From positions 3,302,408 through 3,366,407 of the forward strand of contig CAJFCJ010000006.1 in the NCBI GenBank assembly GCA_904063045.1: 64,000 nt of DNA, in the 5' to 3' direction. A program made the position numbers and the translations under genes. Each line of letters begins with the position of its first letter. Within the stretch, counting starts at the first letter, position 1. Source of the stretch: Dimorphilus gyrociliatus (lineage: Eukaryota; Annelida; Polychaeta; Dinophilidae). Under the pieces are notes generated by a model, which had not been told where the DNA came from, did not search any database, and saw nothing but the letters and a program-made list of their open reading frames with translations. This document shows, piece by piece, positions 23,193 to 37,966 of this stretch.

Positions 23193-23749
23193 AATTGTGC
23201 AACGAATATTTAAGCATTCTTTTGTCTTGGCATTATTGTTTATTTAGTACTTACACGAAGCAATGACATGTTGTCTGCTTGAGTAATGAGGGTACAATGA
23301 TTAGCTTTTCATATTGTTAGGTAATATATGGCCATCTATTGGATAATTCCTGCTTTATTTTCTCAATTAATTCAACAAAAAAATTACCCTTGATGCAAAT
23401 TTAATAGAGAACTTAAGGGACTATCATTCTCATTGTACATGTCCATAAAATAAAGCTTAGCCATAATGCAAAGTTTTATAGAAATACTGTTATTTATATA
23501 ATTTGTTTCATTATCCATGAGATGTCGACACTAGCAAGATGAAAATAAAAAACGTCAAGTGCTCGATATCAACATATAAATGTTTTATATATAATATTGA
23601 TTCAAGTAATTAAAATTTGTATTAACAAAATGATATGAATAATATTCTCAAAAAAAACCAACTTTCTTATAAAGATTTCTTTCTCTTAAAAACCATATTT
23701 CTTTTTATCACAAATAACTAAATTGGAAAAAAGGATAATTCTATGCTAT
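23193..23749. other. AT-rich gap between TAF7 3' end and COPZ start
   Basis: No gene or convincing motif seen. It should hold the TAF7 3'UTR and the COPZ promoter. Confidence 0.4.
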
Positions 23750-25130
23750 TTACAATCTCATAGAGTCTAATATTTCGCATTCTTTTTTCTTTTCACTTTC
23801 TTCTTGCTCAATTTGTAAAATTTCACCTGCTATTTTCTGTTTGTCATCCCCTATGGCTAGAGATAGTAAATTTTGTTTTTTCTCCTTTTCTTTTAGGAGC
23901 AAGGTTAACTCTTTTTGTATACTAAGCAATCGAGCATCGAGATCGGCTGGTAAATGAAAAGTGGAAAATAGTTTAAAGTTAGAAATAATAATTTCTGAAT
24001 TTATAAATGAAAACTTACGCATAACATCACTACCATCCTGGCTTTGTTCACCTATTGTGGAGAGTCTAGAAGAATCAAAATCTATCTCAGCTTCAGGAGC
24101 CTCTTCTTCATCATCATCCGAACTTATAGCGCCACCAAACAGCTCAGTTTCTCCGATTTGTCCTGACGCTCCTGTTGTTTCATGTTCTGTATCGGTTTCA
24201 TACACAACTTCCCATTTTATATCTATTGCATCACTATCGGCTCGAAGTAGCCGTTTTACTTCTCTTTCGATATCAGGAGCTTCTTGGTGAACTTTTTTCT
24301 TTGTCGTCCGTCTAAAACGTTTTTTTCGAACGTTCTTTAATGGTGGCGTTACTGGAAAAACATATAAATGATCTCAAATCAACTAAATAACAATTAGGCT
24401 TTCTTACATCCGTGATTGTAAATATATTTTTTTTCTCGTTGTTTTCTTTTATCAGCTGTATCCATCTCATCGTCACTATCTGACGCTATGAAGCTACAAG
24501 TTAACATCTGTTGAAAGAAGGATGTAAGATTATGATCATTTATTTGTTTTAACTTTTAAAAACCTGACAAATATCCGCAGTTTTGTACAGTGTCTTATTA
24601 TCCAAAGTTTTCCAAGATTCCAAAATGCAAGGTAAATCCATTAGCTTTAGAAAAGTGTAATTTTTATTGCAATACTTTCTCCTTTTATCCCTAAATAATC
24701 TACCTTAGCATTGTAAACGTCACCTCCGAATCGAACGTAGCCTTTTCTGCGATCATGAGGCAGTTCAATACTTAGCTTATCCTTTAAATTTTGAGCACCT
24801 GATTGAACATCATGCCGGAGAGCCATTGCTGGTCCCTAATTTTTGAGTAAACTTGTTTATGTGATTCCTTTTAACTGATTTAAGTTGTTAAAAATCTATA
24901 TTTACCGGAGGTAATCTGAGAATAAACTGTTGCTCTAAGTCAGCTGTTTCTTCTTTTTTTACTTTATTTTGAACTGGTGGTCGACCCATTGGTCCTCTTC
25001 CATCCATCTTCTGAGAACTCGATCCTCCATAATTGGACTTGTATTTTGCTCCAGATGATTTAAAGGCGGGTTTTGGTCCTTTAGAAACCTTAGGTTGGCT
25101 ATACCTGGGAGTTTTCACTTTTTTGGACAT
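23750..25130 (-). CDS. TAF7: TFIID subunit TAF7
   Basis: Six exons (25130-24906, 24835-24704, 24644-24564, 24507-24408, 24351-24019, 23946-23750) give 355 residues. TAF7 binds the TAF1 acetyltransferase module in TFIID and restrains it until initiation. The TAFII55 domain is well conserved: [12 protein letters not shown], then [39 protein letters not shown], and the basic [18 protein letters not shown] motif. An acidic Ser/Asp/Glu region and a C-terminal coiled coil ([20 protein letters not shown]) complete it. About 67 residues rich in Lys, Pro, Ser and Gly precede the conserved domain; human TAF7 has only about a dozen. The start is the first ATG of exon 1. Confidence 0.93.
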
Positions 25131-25666
25131 CCTAATTCCCTAAAATTTCTTTAAACCTCTCCGATCTGATCAAATTGTAAGTAATATATGTAAAATGCTC
25201 AAAAAACCGATAACTGACCGGTAGAAAAACTGGTAGAAATTTTGTGGTGGTATGGACAATACTAGACTCCTTAGAAGATATGTGGGAAATTGGGAGGATT
25301 TGGGAGCCACGCTTTTAGAATTTTATAGAGTAGTTTGAATGTAGCTCTTTTCTTTAGTATATTTTCTTATAACTACTTTTTCCAAATAGTACTTTAATAC
25401 TTGAAAAGAATTTGTTTCTTTTTTGTTTCATGTCTGCTCAGTCTAATAAAGTAAATTAAGAAACTCTTTTCACAAGGAGTCAAGTATCAAAAGTATATTT
25501 ATTTAATTAATTATATACATTTTCTAATTTTCATTCTTTAACCTTCTTGCCCATATTCAAGCCATATAAAAAGAAATATAAATGCCGACATTTCGAATAT
25601 TCACACTAGTGACCTCTTTCAGTAGAGTAATAAAAGTGGCGACCTCTGTGACTGTTTTACTTGCAA
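25131..25666. promoter_or_regulatory. Divergent promoter of TAF7 and ALDH7A1
   Basis: About 535 bp between divergent start codons. The ALDH7A1 start codon lies in AAATGGCGGCATC, which resembles a YY1 site placed at the initiator ATG. I see no other gene. Confidence 0.4.
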
Positions 25667-27917
<2,251 letters not shown>

Positions 27918-28475
27918 GATATTACTTGATTTTCATAATTTACATTTAAATTTCAATGTGCTTGTTAAGTTAAAGACCAAATAAATAAAGCATGTTTACA
28001 TCTTGATTACAAACAGTTATTATTAAGGAAATTAGCAATTAATAGTCATAAATTACATTTAAATCTCCTAATGAAATATTAGTGTCGTATTTCAGCTATA
28101 TGCTAAAGAAAAGGGCTAAATTTGTAGTTAACAAAATATGGTAAAAGAGACTTAGTGGGAAAAAACCAAAATACTTTTGCATTCATTCAGCTTTAGCTAA
28201 GCAGAAATAAATCTATAAAAATGTAAGTAATAAAATAAAAATCTTCAAATAGGTGGAAAAGATAAAGAATAATGCCTCTTTATGAAATAATTATGACTAG
28301 AGAGACTATTGAAATTCAGAAAATGGTCCTAACTATAAAAATGCCGACTGTTAAAACTATTTTTGAATAGTTACTATAAAAATAAATTGAAAATAGGATT
28401 AGTTTACAAGAAATGAAATAATTAATTTAAAAAATCATAATAAATACATTCAAATACTGAAAGTGAGATAGAAAA
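27918..28475. other. AT-rich gap after ALDH7A1
   Basis: Contains the ALDH7A1 poly(A) signals at 27980-27989. Nothing else is recognised. Confidence 0.5.
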
Positions 28476-31400
28476 ATGGGACTATTTCTATATACTACTT
28501 TTGTTATATTTCTTGTAATATTTATTAAAACTATAACAACTTCTGAAAACAATGGAATAGATTCTTCAAATAAACAAATAAATCTTGGTTAATATAGTTA
28601 ATTAAGCCAATTTATGAATATTCATTTAATTAAATATGTTAAAGGGGTTTTAACAGCTAGTGAACTAAGCTCAAAAAGACTAGAATTATACTTGAATGCG
28701 GCAAAATATGCTCTTCAAGGATATAGATTAAATAATGAGAGAGTTGTGAATTATACTCTTACTAGTCATCTTAAATCATTTAACGATCAGTCATCCTCCT
28801 GCGACCTTGGTGCAGACTTCTACTTTCAGGGTAAAGTTATTAATTAAAATCAGTGATAGTTTTTCAGTCTTCCATATGTAATTCTTTTCTAATAAATCAC
28901 AAAACAAATATCAGTAAGAGATCTGAGAGACAAGAATATAACAGATGCTGCTATTGTAATTTTAAGAAATTCAAATTACATAAAAACTGCAAAATTTGTG
29001 CTGTCAGCTGTAAAAATTCCTATATATTTAGCTTATTTAAACAATAACGATCAAGATTATAAAAAGTATTTTCTTTTAAATGCACTCATTAACGAATTTT
29101 GGTGGTTTCGTAAAGTTTTATTCATAGTAGAATCATGTAAGTCATAGAATTTCAGATAAGGATATTGATAAGATATCAAAATCTAATTATAGATGATTAT
29201 TTTAATGGTTTTGCTAGGACATTCTACGAAAGACGTATAAAAGTTAAAGTGTTTCTTATAACTAGTTGCAAAATTGATACGAAAATTCTAGCAAGATATA
29301 TTCAAAGTGAATGAAAAAAAGATAGATATTTTTTTTTTTAAAAAAACAAAACTAGAATAGCAAACTAATCATTTTTTACTTTTAGGTTATAAAATGTTTG
29401 TTGTAAATGTAAGAGAAAATGTTTGGTCAGATATTTTTAAAATTGCCCAAAAGCTTGATAAATTTAGGTTTGCAACGACATGGATTTTTACTTCTTATAC
29501 TTTTAGAGAAGTATTAAATTCTTCTATATTGCATATTGGTTAATAATTAATATACTAATATATATGCAATTACTTAATAGCTATTAGCCAATCGACAATT
29601 TTGGAATTCTGCTATTTCAAAGTCCAGATCTAAATCAACATTTTTGGCAATAAATGAAACATTCGAATCATCAAAGCTTTGGAAAGAAGTAAAGAATGAT
29701 AAAATGTTTAATTTTAGTCAATTAATATATGAATTAGAACAATCTTGCAATAATAAGACTTTCGGAAAGGAATGCGTAAATTGATGATCATTTAATTATA
29801 ATCGTATAATATTTATCATTTTTTCCGTTTTTCCTTAGATCGAAGGATTATCATTCACTTCTGGTTTAATATCAGCTATAAAATATCTTATAAAAAATGA
29901 TAAAGTAATTGAGAAATCCGAAGATAATTTTATAAAAGAAATAAAATTTCAAACATCAACTCCTTCGCTTGTAATGTTTGTAAAGAATCAATGGGAAGTT
30001 GTGGGAAATTTTAGTCCAACGTCTTATATCAATAAAGGTTTAAACTTAATGGTAGATCCAAATCTTAAAAATGTTTTCCTATCAATTTTCCGAGGATCTT
30101 TAATTTCGCAAAATTTTACAATTTTTGCCCAAAAAGTAACCATTTCTGTTTCTAGTTATGCTGTATATATATAAGTTTTTTTTTGTCTTTTAACTAATAG
30201 GGTTACCCTTTCTTAAACAAGAACAACGACGGTATTTATGCTGATATAATAAACGAAGTAAAATATCAATAAGCCTATATTGTATTTTATTTTTTTAAAC
30301 TAACGAAATTAATGGTTTTTTATGTTAGTTACAAAAGCAATTAAGTTTTCACTATGAATTTGTAACTAACGAAACAAAATCTGATATAAGAATAGAAAGA
30401 TTCTCAAGAATAAAACAAAAACATGGAAATATTGTTCATTTGTTTTATGAAAATTTAGAAACTGGTATACTTACAAATTTATCATCATCACCAAATATTG
30501 TCAATCAAATTATGCATCTAATTAAATGGAATGAGCTTAAATACTTAGTTTTAATATTTGGTGTCATGTTTTGTTCATCAGCCTTTTTATTAAGTTCCTT
30601 ACCTAGGCAAACACCATTCTCTTCATCAAAAGAGAGTAGAGGTAATGTATTTCACATTATATATATTTAATGTATTAACCTTTAGGAAAGATTAATTACC
30701 CCTATTCTATAAAATTATATAATTAACAGGGCCTATTTATGATATAGAGATATTTACTTTAGTCGAATTTGTACTTTTACCATTTCTTCATCTAGTATGC
30801 TTATTTTCTATTTGGAATTACTGTTTTTTATTTACCTCGTTTCTTTTTTTAATTCTAAAGACACCCAGTCGAGCGTCACATTTTCTGACTAATAATATCT
30901 TGAACCTTGTTTGGCTGGCAATTGCTCTCAGTTGGTACGTCTACTTAAGAAGTAAGATCACAGCCCACTTAATCTCAACAAGTTCTTTACCGAAAGTGGT
31001 GCAGCTAGAACATTTACAAGACATAAGACATAATTTAGATTTCCGTTATGAGAGAGGTTTAGAGCCTATTTTAGATAGTTTAGAGAAGGATCTTTGGTGG
31101 TTTAACTTTACAGAAAAAGTGAATGGTAATAAGTTATTAGATAACTATTGGTCTTTAGAAGGAATTCAGAAAGGTCTTTCAATTTTCTATTAAATATTTC
31201 CATTCGATTAATATAAATTAGCTAATAAACACTTAATTTAGGTGGAAAAGGGCAATTAGCCTTAATTACTTCCGAATATAGTCTAATGAGCAGAATATCG
31301 AAGCCACCGTGTCATTTAATTGTAAGAAAATCATTGAAAAAATATCTTCTTACTGCTCTTAGTTTCTCTTCAAATTTTAATTTTCAACCTCATTTCCAAT

Positions 31401-31555
31401 TGGCTGTTAAGAGACTTAGAGAAAGAGGGAAATTACGAACAATAATAGATAAGTATGTCAGAGGCATGTGCAATACAAGAAACTATAGAAAACATCAGTT
31501 AGATTTTAATAAATTTTCACCATTGAGTTTTGGTTCTTTTAATGATGTTATTTAA
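28476..31555 (+). CDS. Very divergent ionotropic glutamate receptor-like protein
   Basis: About eleven short exons splice in frame. A signal peptide (GLFLYTTFVIFLVIFIKTI) precedes an amino-terminal ligand-binding-like domain: VILRNSNYIKTAKFVLSAVK, FIVESYDYFNGFARTFYERR, FVKNQWEVVGNFS. GYPFLNKNNDGIYADIINEV then recalls the iGluR S1 entry. Hydrophobic segments follow (KYLVLIFGVMFCSSAFLLS, a long LVEFVLLPFLHLVCLFSIWN stretch, LVWLAIALSWYVYLRSK). An S2-like half ends LAVKRLRERGKLRTIIDKY, the family's last helix pattern. The channel signature SYTANLAAF is absent, being replaced by WYVYLRSKITAHL. The frame stops inside what should be M4 (LSFGSFNDVI). It may be a fast-evolving IR-like receptor, a non-conducting subunit or an early pseudogene. 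All splice sites and frames appear intact. Confidence 0.62.
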
Positions 31556-32014
31556 CTATTATTATTAATTATTTGTTGAATATTGATTAAAAATTAATAA
31601 ATAATTAAATATTATAAACCTGTAATAAATATTTCCCGGAAATTCAATGTATGCTATCTAGATTAATTATATTTTGGTTCAGATGATTAGTTACCAATCT
31701 GAAAAGTGAAAATTGCCATTCTACAGAGTTTGCTTCCTTTGAGTCATTTAATAAATATTTATTACTTTCAAGACAAGGTTTTCTATCTTTGACCAAATTA
31801 GGAAAAAATAAATATAAGTGGCGAACCCTGGTGTTGATAACTCATTCTCAGCTTCAGCGTTCAAGTTATTCAACTAATAGCTTACGGCTGTTTTAAGTTA
31901 ATCAAAATTAGCGTTTTATACCATATACTAAAATAGACATAAAAGGCTATTTTTCGTAAACATCATCTGTTGATTTCCGATTCTTGTGCTTAGATAAACT
32001 ATTGTTGGGCGATA
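31556..32014. other. Gap between glutamate-receptor-like gene and PDCL3
   Basis: No gene recognised. It includes the PDCL3 promoter. I looked here for a missing M4 exon of the upstream gene and found none. Confidence 0.4.
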
Positions 32015-32866
32015 ATGCAGGTATTTAGCTTTAACACATGTAATTGGATATCATATAGAGATTTATTTAGAATCCGAACGAAGATACTGAATGGAACGAT
32101 ATCCTACGAAAACATAATATTCTACCACCAAAAGAGGAAAAGAAGGAAGAAGAGATAGAAATTGTTGAGCCGACTGCGGAAGAAAAGCTTTCTTCCTTAA
32201 ATATAGACAAGCTAAATGAGCTGGAAGACGAGATCGACGACGAAGATGAAAAGATCTTCGAAGAATATAAAAGAAAAAGAATTCAGGAAATGATGGAAGC
32301 TCAAAAAGCTGCAAAGTTCGGTAGTGTACTTGAGATAAGTAAGGCCCAGTATGTAACAGAAGTAAACGAGGCCGGGGAGGAAATATGGGTAGTAGTTTTC
32401 ATATACAACAACAGGTGAGATACTTTTTATTAAAATTTTATATTTTCCTACTGTTACATTTTATTATCAGAGTGAAAACATGTAAATACATTGATGAGTA
32501 TTTGAGGATTATTGCCCAGTTACACCCTTATGTAAAATTTGTTAAAGGAGTCTCTGAAGTTATGATTCAGAATTATCCTGATAAGAATTTACCTACTTTA
32601 TTTATCTATAAGAATGGCGATATGAAGGCTCGATTTATTGGTAATGCAAGCTTTGGTGACAGTTTAAAGACTTGTGCAGGTATTAAACTTACTCAGATGA
32701 TCTAACTTTGATATTTGTATAAATTAATCCCGTATCATATGAATATATATTTCTATCTCTATTTATAGCGTTTGAACAACTACTAGTGAAAAAAGAGGTG
32801 CTTAACGAAACGCTTGTACAACCCGAAGAAAAGAATAATTACAAAGATGATTCCGATAGTGATTAA
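32015..32866 (+). CDS. PDCL3: Phosducin-like protein 3
   Basis: PDCL3 is a thioredoxin-fold co-chaperone of the CCT chaperonin and an IAP-associated factor. Four exons (32015-32020, 32071-32414, 32471-32679, 32769-32866) give 218 residues; human has 239. The first exon encodes only Met-Gln, which is supported by human MQDPNADTEWNDILR matching MQ plus NPNEDTEWNDILRKHNILPP. Further matches are FGSVLEISKAQYVTEVNEAG, YVKFVKGVS, NYPDKNLPTLFIYKNGD and ARFIGNASFG. The acidic tail ends DSDSD like the human DSDSEGD. The thioredoxin domain has no CxxC. It converges with IDH1, with 142 bp between stops. Confidence 0.92.
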
Positions 32867-33008
32867 CTTCATAATTTTGTAAGCCTTTAGCTAATTGGAA
32901 ACAGTTTATTCTCTCATCAAATAGAAATTGTAAAATTAATATCACACTCTATTTCTTTTAACCTATATTCTAAGAGCTCGGGCGATCTCAGAGTTTAGAG
33001 TACTCTAG

Positions 33009-34391
33009 TCATGCCATACTCTTTGACAAATTTTCGGAAATTTTATCCAAAAACTCGAATGTATTCAGGTAATCTTGTCTCTGGACGCTGCGAGGAGAAA
33101 GGAGGAAAAAGATAAATGTTTTGTAAGAGAATGATTAAGTCGTAAAATCAACTTACTTTGCTATTCCCTTAATGCATCCTGCCAAATCTTTCGTCATATA
33201 TCCACTTTCGATGGTATTGATGCAAACTTGTTCCAAGGTCGAAGCGTATTTAGCGAGTTGGGTATTGTTATCCAACTTAGCTCTGTGAGCCAAACCTCTA
33301 GTCCAAGCGAAAATTGATGCAATTGGATTGGTTGATGTTTCCTTTCCTTGTTGGTGCATACGGTAATGTCTGGTGACTGTTCCGTGAGCGGCCTCACTCT
33401 CAACAGTTTTACCATCAGGACAGATTAGGACAGAGGTCATCATACCCAAACTGCCATAACCCTGGGCAACGCTGTCGCTCTGAACGTCCCCATCATAATT
33501 TTTACAAGCCCAAACGAATCCTCCTTCGGACTTTAGCGCTTGAGCTACCATATCATCGATAAGGCGGTGCTCATACCAGATATTAGCTTCTTTGTACTTA
33601 GTTTCGTATTCTTTTTCGTAGATCTCTTGGAAAATATCCTTGAATCTGCCATCGTATTTCTTCAAGATAGTGTTCTTTGTGCTCAAATATAGTGGAACCT
33701 TTTTCGACAAAGCCATTTGGAATGAACTATGAGCGAATTCTCTGATACTTTTATCAGTATTGTACATAGCTAAAGCAACACCACCACCTTCTTTAAATTC
33801 AAAAACTTCAAAGTTCATAGGTTCTGTACCATTGGAAGGAGTGAATTTAATTTCAAGTTTTCCTTCACTAGGAACTACGAAATCGGTTGCTTTGTACTGA
33901 TCACCATAGGCATGACGACCAATGATTATAGGTTTGGTCCATGGTGACACGAGCCTTGGGATATTCTTGCAAATAATGGCTTCACGAAATACGGTTCCCC
34001 CCAAAATATTACGGATAGTTCCATTGGGACTCTTCCACATTTTTTTCAATTTAAATTCCTCGACTCTATTCTCATCAGGCCTGTATTTTGCAAAAAAAGA
34101 CATGCATGTATAAGTCTTCCATTAATAAAAAAAAGCCGGTAAGTATATGCTGGAATCTACTTACGTAATGGTGGCACACTTGATGCCAACACTGTACTTT
34201 TTTATGGCATTAGCACAATCAATAGTGACCTGGTCGTCGGTCGCGTCACGATTCTCCATTCCTAAATCGTACGAATGAATATTGAGGTCAACAAATGGGA
34301 AGATGAGTTTTTCTTTAATTAATTCCCAAATGATTCTTGTCATTTCATCTCCTTTAACTTCAACAACGTCTCCACCCTTAATTTTACCCAT
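33009..34391 (-). CDS. IDH1: NADP-dependent isocitrate dehydrogenase, cytosolic type
   Basis: Converts isocitrate to 2-oxoglutarate with NADPH production. Three exons: 34391-34165, 34080-33157, 33087-33009. Identity to human IDH1 is high: [40 protein letters not shown] (containing the Arg of NGTIRNIL), [14 protein letters not shown] (the Arg hot spot of GRHA), [11 protein letters not shown] and [11 protein letters not shown]. The chosen start [12 protein letters not shown] lines up with human MSKKISGGSVVEM; an in-frame ATG ten codons upstream (34421) is possible. There is no mitochondrial presequence. The end SENLSKSMA lacks the peroxisomal AKL of human IDH1, so a purely cytosolic enzyme is likely. 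Confidence 0.95.
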
Positions 34392-34816
34392 GGTATATGT
34401 TTTTTTGATTGTAGCTAACAATGAAAACTCGATATGAACAGACTGAATGTGCTGTATTGGACTACGTTTGCCACGCTCTATAAGCAGACGAACTTTGACC
34501 GGATAAGGTGACTACGCACGTGACTTGACTAAACTAGAGCCATCTAGTTTTAATAATGTCACAATATAATTTAATTTTTTATTTAAGAGATTGTTTGTAT
34601 ATTATTTTCATTCAAAAATATATTTTGCATTCATTCGAACAATGAATTATATATCGTATTACACTAAATGGGAAAAACTTTACAAATGGATAACAATATG
34701 CGAACTTTGGATAGTAGCAAAGTTATTATTAATATATTAACATAATAAATAAAGAAATAAATTAATATCAATAATGAAAAAATAACGAATTCCCTCTTTT
34801 TTTGTTTTATTTGTAG
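34392..34816. promoter_or_regulatory. Divergent promoter of IDH1 and the SUN-domain gene
   Basis: CACGTG at 34517-34522 lies about 130 bp upstream of the IDH1 start. The unresolved first exon or exons of the SUN gene must lie here; one possibility starts at ATG 34553, but I cannot confirm it. Confidence 0.4.
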
Positions 34817-35951
34817 AAAATCCCCTGAATCCAACTATAGAGGTGTCTTCATACTCTTTTCTAAGATTTTAATTGGCATCATTTTATGTAAATAATTGAA
34901 AAATCAATAGAGGAAATGTTTTAATTTAATAAACAATAAAGAATATAATTAAAATAGATATAATAACAAAATTTTGTTCATTCTCTTTTTAGTTATTACT
35001 TTGATAACTGATGATAATTTGCATAGTTTTACGAAAAGGTCGGAAAATGCTGCCCTTCTCGCAATTGGAAACATTGCTAAATCCAGTCTTAATTCTATTT
35101 TTAGAGAGAGAATCAATCTAGCAAAAAGTAGTCTAGGTTGCATTATTATATTAACCTTTTACTTAGCATCTATATTGTGAATACAAACTAATAAATTCTA
35201 GGAGCAGAAGTTGTTGATTGGTCTAGGACATTTAGAGGCATTAGCCATAGAAAATATATCTTTGGTATTCTACCAATCATGGATAAATATCTATCTCCCA
35301 GTATTGTCATTAAAGTAATAACCAAGTATTTGGTTAGGTGGAACAAACTTGCAATAATTACAATTTTTTATATTTAGGATTCTAGACAAGAGAGTCTCTG
35401 TTGGCCTATGGAAGGCAAACATGGTTTTATAATAATCAAATTATCTTCGTCATCTCATATTCATTCAATAAGTATAGAATATGACGAAGTTCTTTCATGT
35501 AATATATATAATAATAAGAGGAGTGACGCCCCTAAAGTTATACACTTTTTTGTAAGTTGAAATAATATAAGAGAAGCAAGTTAATTACAGCAAATTCAAT
35601 AAATTAAATTGTATTTTTTCGATTGTAAACAAAAAACAGGGTTTGAAATCGAAAGTGTCGTTAACAGCTAAATTAAACTTGGGAACGATTCATTATCCGA
35701 AAGGAAGCAGGTATGAAGAAGTAAACGTACAAAAATCGCAAGTAAGTTTCGTTAGTTAAAAACTAATGCAAATCTTTCTTTATAAACTTCTTCTTTGCTT
35801 CTTTACTCCCTTCTTTGTTGTTTACACCAATGAAATGAAATAGTTAAACAAAGTCTTTACACATGTAAAAGCTGAAATAGAAAGTAATCATGGAAATGAG
35901 GAATTTACTTGCATTCGAAAGATCAGCGTTTACGGTCTACCAACAGAGTAA
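34817..35951 (+). CDS. Small SUN-domain protein (SUN3/SPAG4/SUN5-like), 5' end unresolved
   Basis: SUN proteins span the inner nuclear membrane and bind KASH partners in the perinuclear space. Six in-frame exons are clear: 34817-34887, 34993-35136, 35202-35314, 35378-35551, 35640-35741, 35844-35951. The first two give a membrane segment (VFILFSKILIGIILFITLI) and a short helical stretch (RSENAALLAIGNIAKSSL). The SUN domain follows: GAEVVDWSRTFRG, YLSPSIVIKDSRQESLCWPM (cf. SPxxxLxPxxxxGNCWAF), GKHGFIIIKLS, DAPKVIHFFGL, and the end VKAEIESNHGNEEFTCIRKI with SVYGLP. The small size and short coiled region resemble the germ-cell SUN paralogues. The start codon lies upstream of 34817. Its 3' end converges on the Vac8-like gene, 111 bp away. 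Confidence 0.82.
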
Positions 35952-36062
35952 AAAAGAAGAAAAAACAGAGAGAGAGAGAGAAAGAGACTAAAAAATAACA
36001 AACAAGTTTTAGACGTTATTTGTAGTTGTTTTTTTTTTAGCAGTAAATATAGATAGGTGCTA

Positions 36063-37966
36063 TCAGATGACTAGTAATTGATGAACTGTTGTTGCTAATT
36101 GTTGGATCAATTGACGGCTATGATCCAAATATTGAGCGCAAAGTTCTATCATACCAAACTTTATCATTCTTCTTCGAACGTCAGAGTCTCTTAGGATCGG
36201 TAAACAAGCCCACAAACCAACGTGTAGGGTTGCTTCATCCGAGATGGCGTTCCGACAAATAAGACAAATGTCATCTAAGCATTCTTTTATAACATCCTCG
36301 GGAATAATGTCGGCATGAGTCAACTGCCCTAGAATTGCTAGGCAAGTATAACGCAATTTTGGGGAATATTCACAGATAGTAGTAAGGCTTTTTGTAAAAG
36401 GAGAAATGCCTCTAAGCACCAATGATCGACCACTTTCCGTATCAACAAAATAAATAATTGCCTGAGTCAGCTCTTCATAAACGACCTTGTCTTTGTGTTC
36501 AACGCTCGCAAAGGAATCTATACAAGCTGACGCACAGCCTCGTTCGATCAGATATTCCAGATGTTCACCTCGAGCTAGGTTACGAACAATTCCAACAGCG
36601 TGTAAGACTTGTTCATTGTCCTTGGAATGGCCTCGAATAATCGATGGCAAATGTCTTATTAGTTTCGATCGTACGATTGCCGAGTGATTAACGGTATTCA
36701 TCGCCATATTTCTAACACAAACCAAGGCCGATCTCTTGCAAAGTATGCTACCGGATGTTACTAAATTTGCAAGAACCGGCAGTGCTCCCATTTGAACGAT
36801 AGCGAATTGTAAGCCTTCGTGCCAACTGAGATTCTTTAAAGCGGTGGAAGACTGTTCCTTAATTCTTGTGTTCCACGAGCTTAAAAAATGAACAAGACGT
36901 TCAATTAGTATACGATATCTTATATCGCTTATTAGATCTATATAAAGTTCATTCATAGCCAAATTTGACAATATGCCAACGCTATAATTAATTATAACAT
37001 CATCTCTACTGTGAAAAAGTTCAATTAACAGTTCCATTCCATCATGATCAACGAATATTCCTTGGGCCTCCTCCTCCATCGTCAAATTTAACAAAGAACC
37101 AATTACATTGCGTCTTATACATAGACTCCCTTTGCTGGCCAAATGCAAAAGTTTTAAGGTAACGCCAGCACGAACCAATTTGTGACGATTTTTAGTCGAA
37201 GTTGCTAAACGAGCTAAAGTTGCTGTTGCCGCATACGAAATTTCCCTATTATCGAACGACATTAGATCAATAATAGCTATATAAGCTCGACATTCGATTA
37301 ATGCATCTGCGTTATAAAAAGATATTGTATTTGCTGCCCTTATAGCAGTCTTTACAACACCTTCAAAATTAATTGAAGATAATAAAGAAGCTAAAGGTGC
37401 AAGCTGATCGCTATTTGCATCCGCTATGGCCTCTTTATGATTATTACCCCATTCATGGTAAAACAGGGCTGCACAATGTTGAAGGTGGGCACTGTCAGAA
37501 TAGGCCAAAGTCACCAAAGATCGCATGCAATTTTCATCCAATATGTCGTAGTCTTGTTGTAAAAGAAGGCGTAAAGCAGCCCGCTCCTGTTCAATCATAT
37601 GGCTGTCTCTCATAACAGCCCGAGCATCGATTACTTTCCAGCCCGGAAAGCAACCGCAGGTGACTACTGAGAGTAAAACTTCCAATACTCGACGCAGAAA
37701 GGTAACTATTTTGTCGCTAACCCCTTCTTTATAAATGCCATCCTCGACTAAATGCTCATACGGTTGATATGACGGAAGTTCTCGAACACAACCAACATGA
37801 GGCTCAACTATGTGGCCAGTATCTAAAAGTTACGCAATAAAATAAAAAATTGTATTGGTTATTATAAGTATACATCAACATATATATATATCTTCAAAGA
37901 GTAAAATAGTATCAACTCACTGCCAATAATTTGAGGTGGAGGTATATCCTTCAGATTAGATGACAT
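36063..37966 (-). CDS. Vac8-like armadillo-repeat protein
   Basis: Two exons (37966-37921 and 37822-36063) give about 600 residues composed almost entirely of armadillo repeats after a short Pro-containing leader (MSSNLKDIPPPQIIGN). Repeat hallmarks are LVTLAYSDSAHLQHCAALFY, AATATLARLATSTKNRHKLV, IRRNVIGSLLNLTMEEEAQG, GILSNLAMNE, TALKNLSWHEGLQFAIVQMG, SALVCVRNMAMNTVNHSAIV and AVGIVRNLA. The order and repeat phasing recall yeast Vac8, whose first repeats read LAYSD-x3-LQRSAAL. No N-terminal MG/SC acylation motif is evident, although Cys residues exist. Vac8 tethers organelles at the vacuole; the role in this animal is unknown. It could instead be another ARM family member, so I give no symbol. 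Confidence 0.7.
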
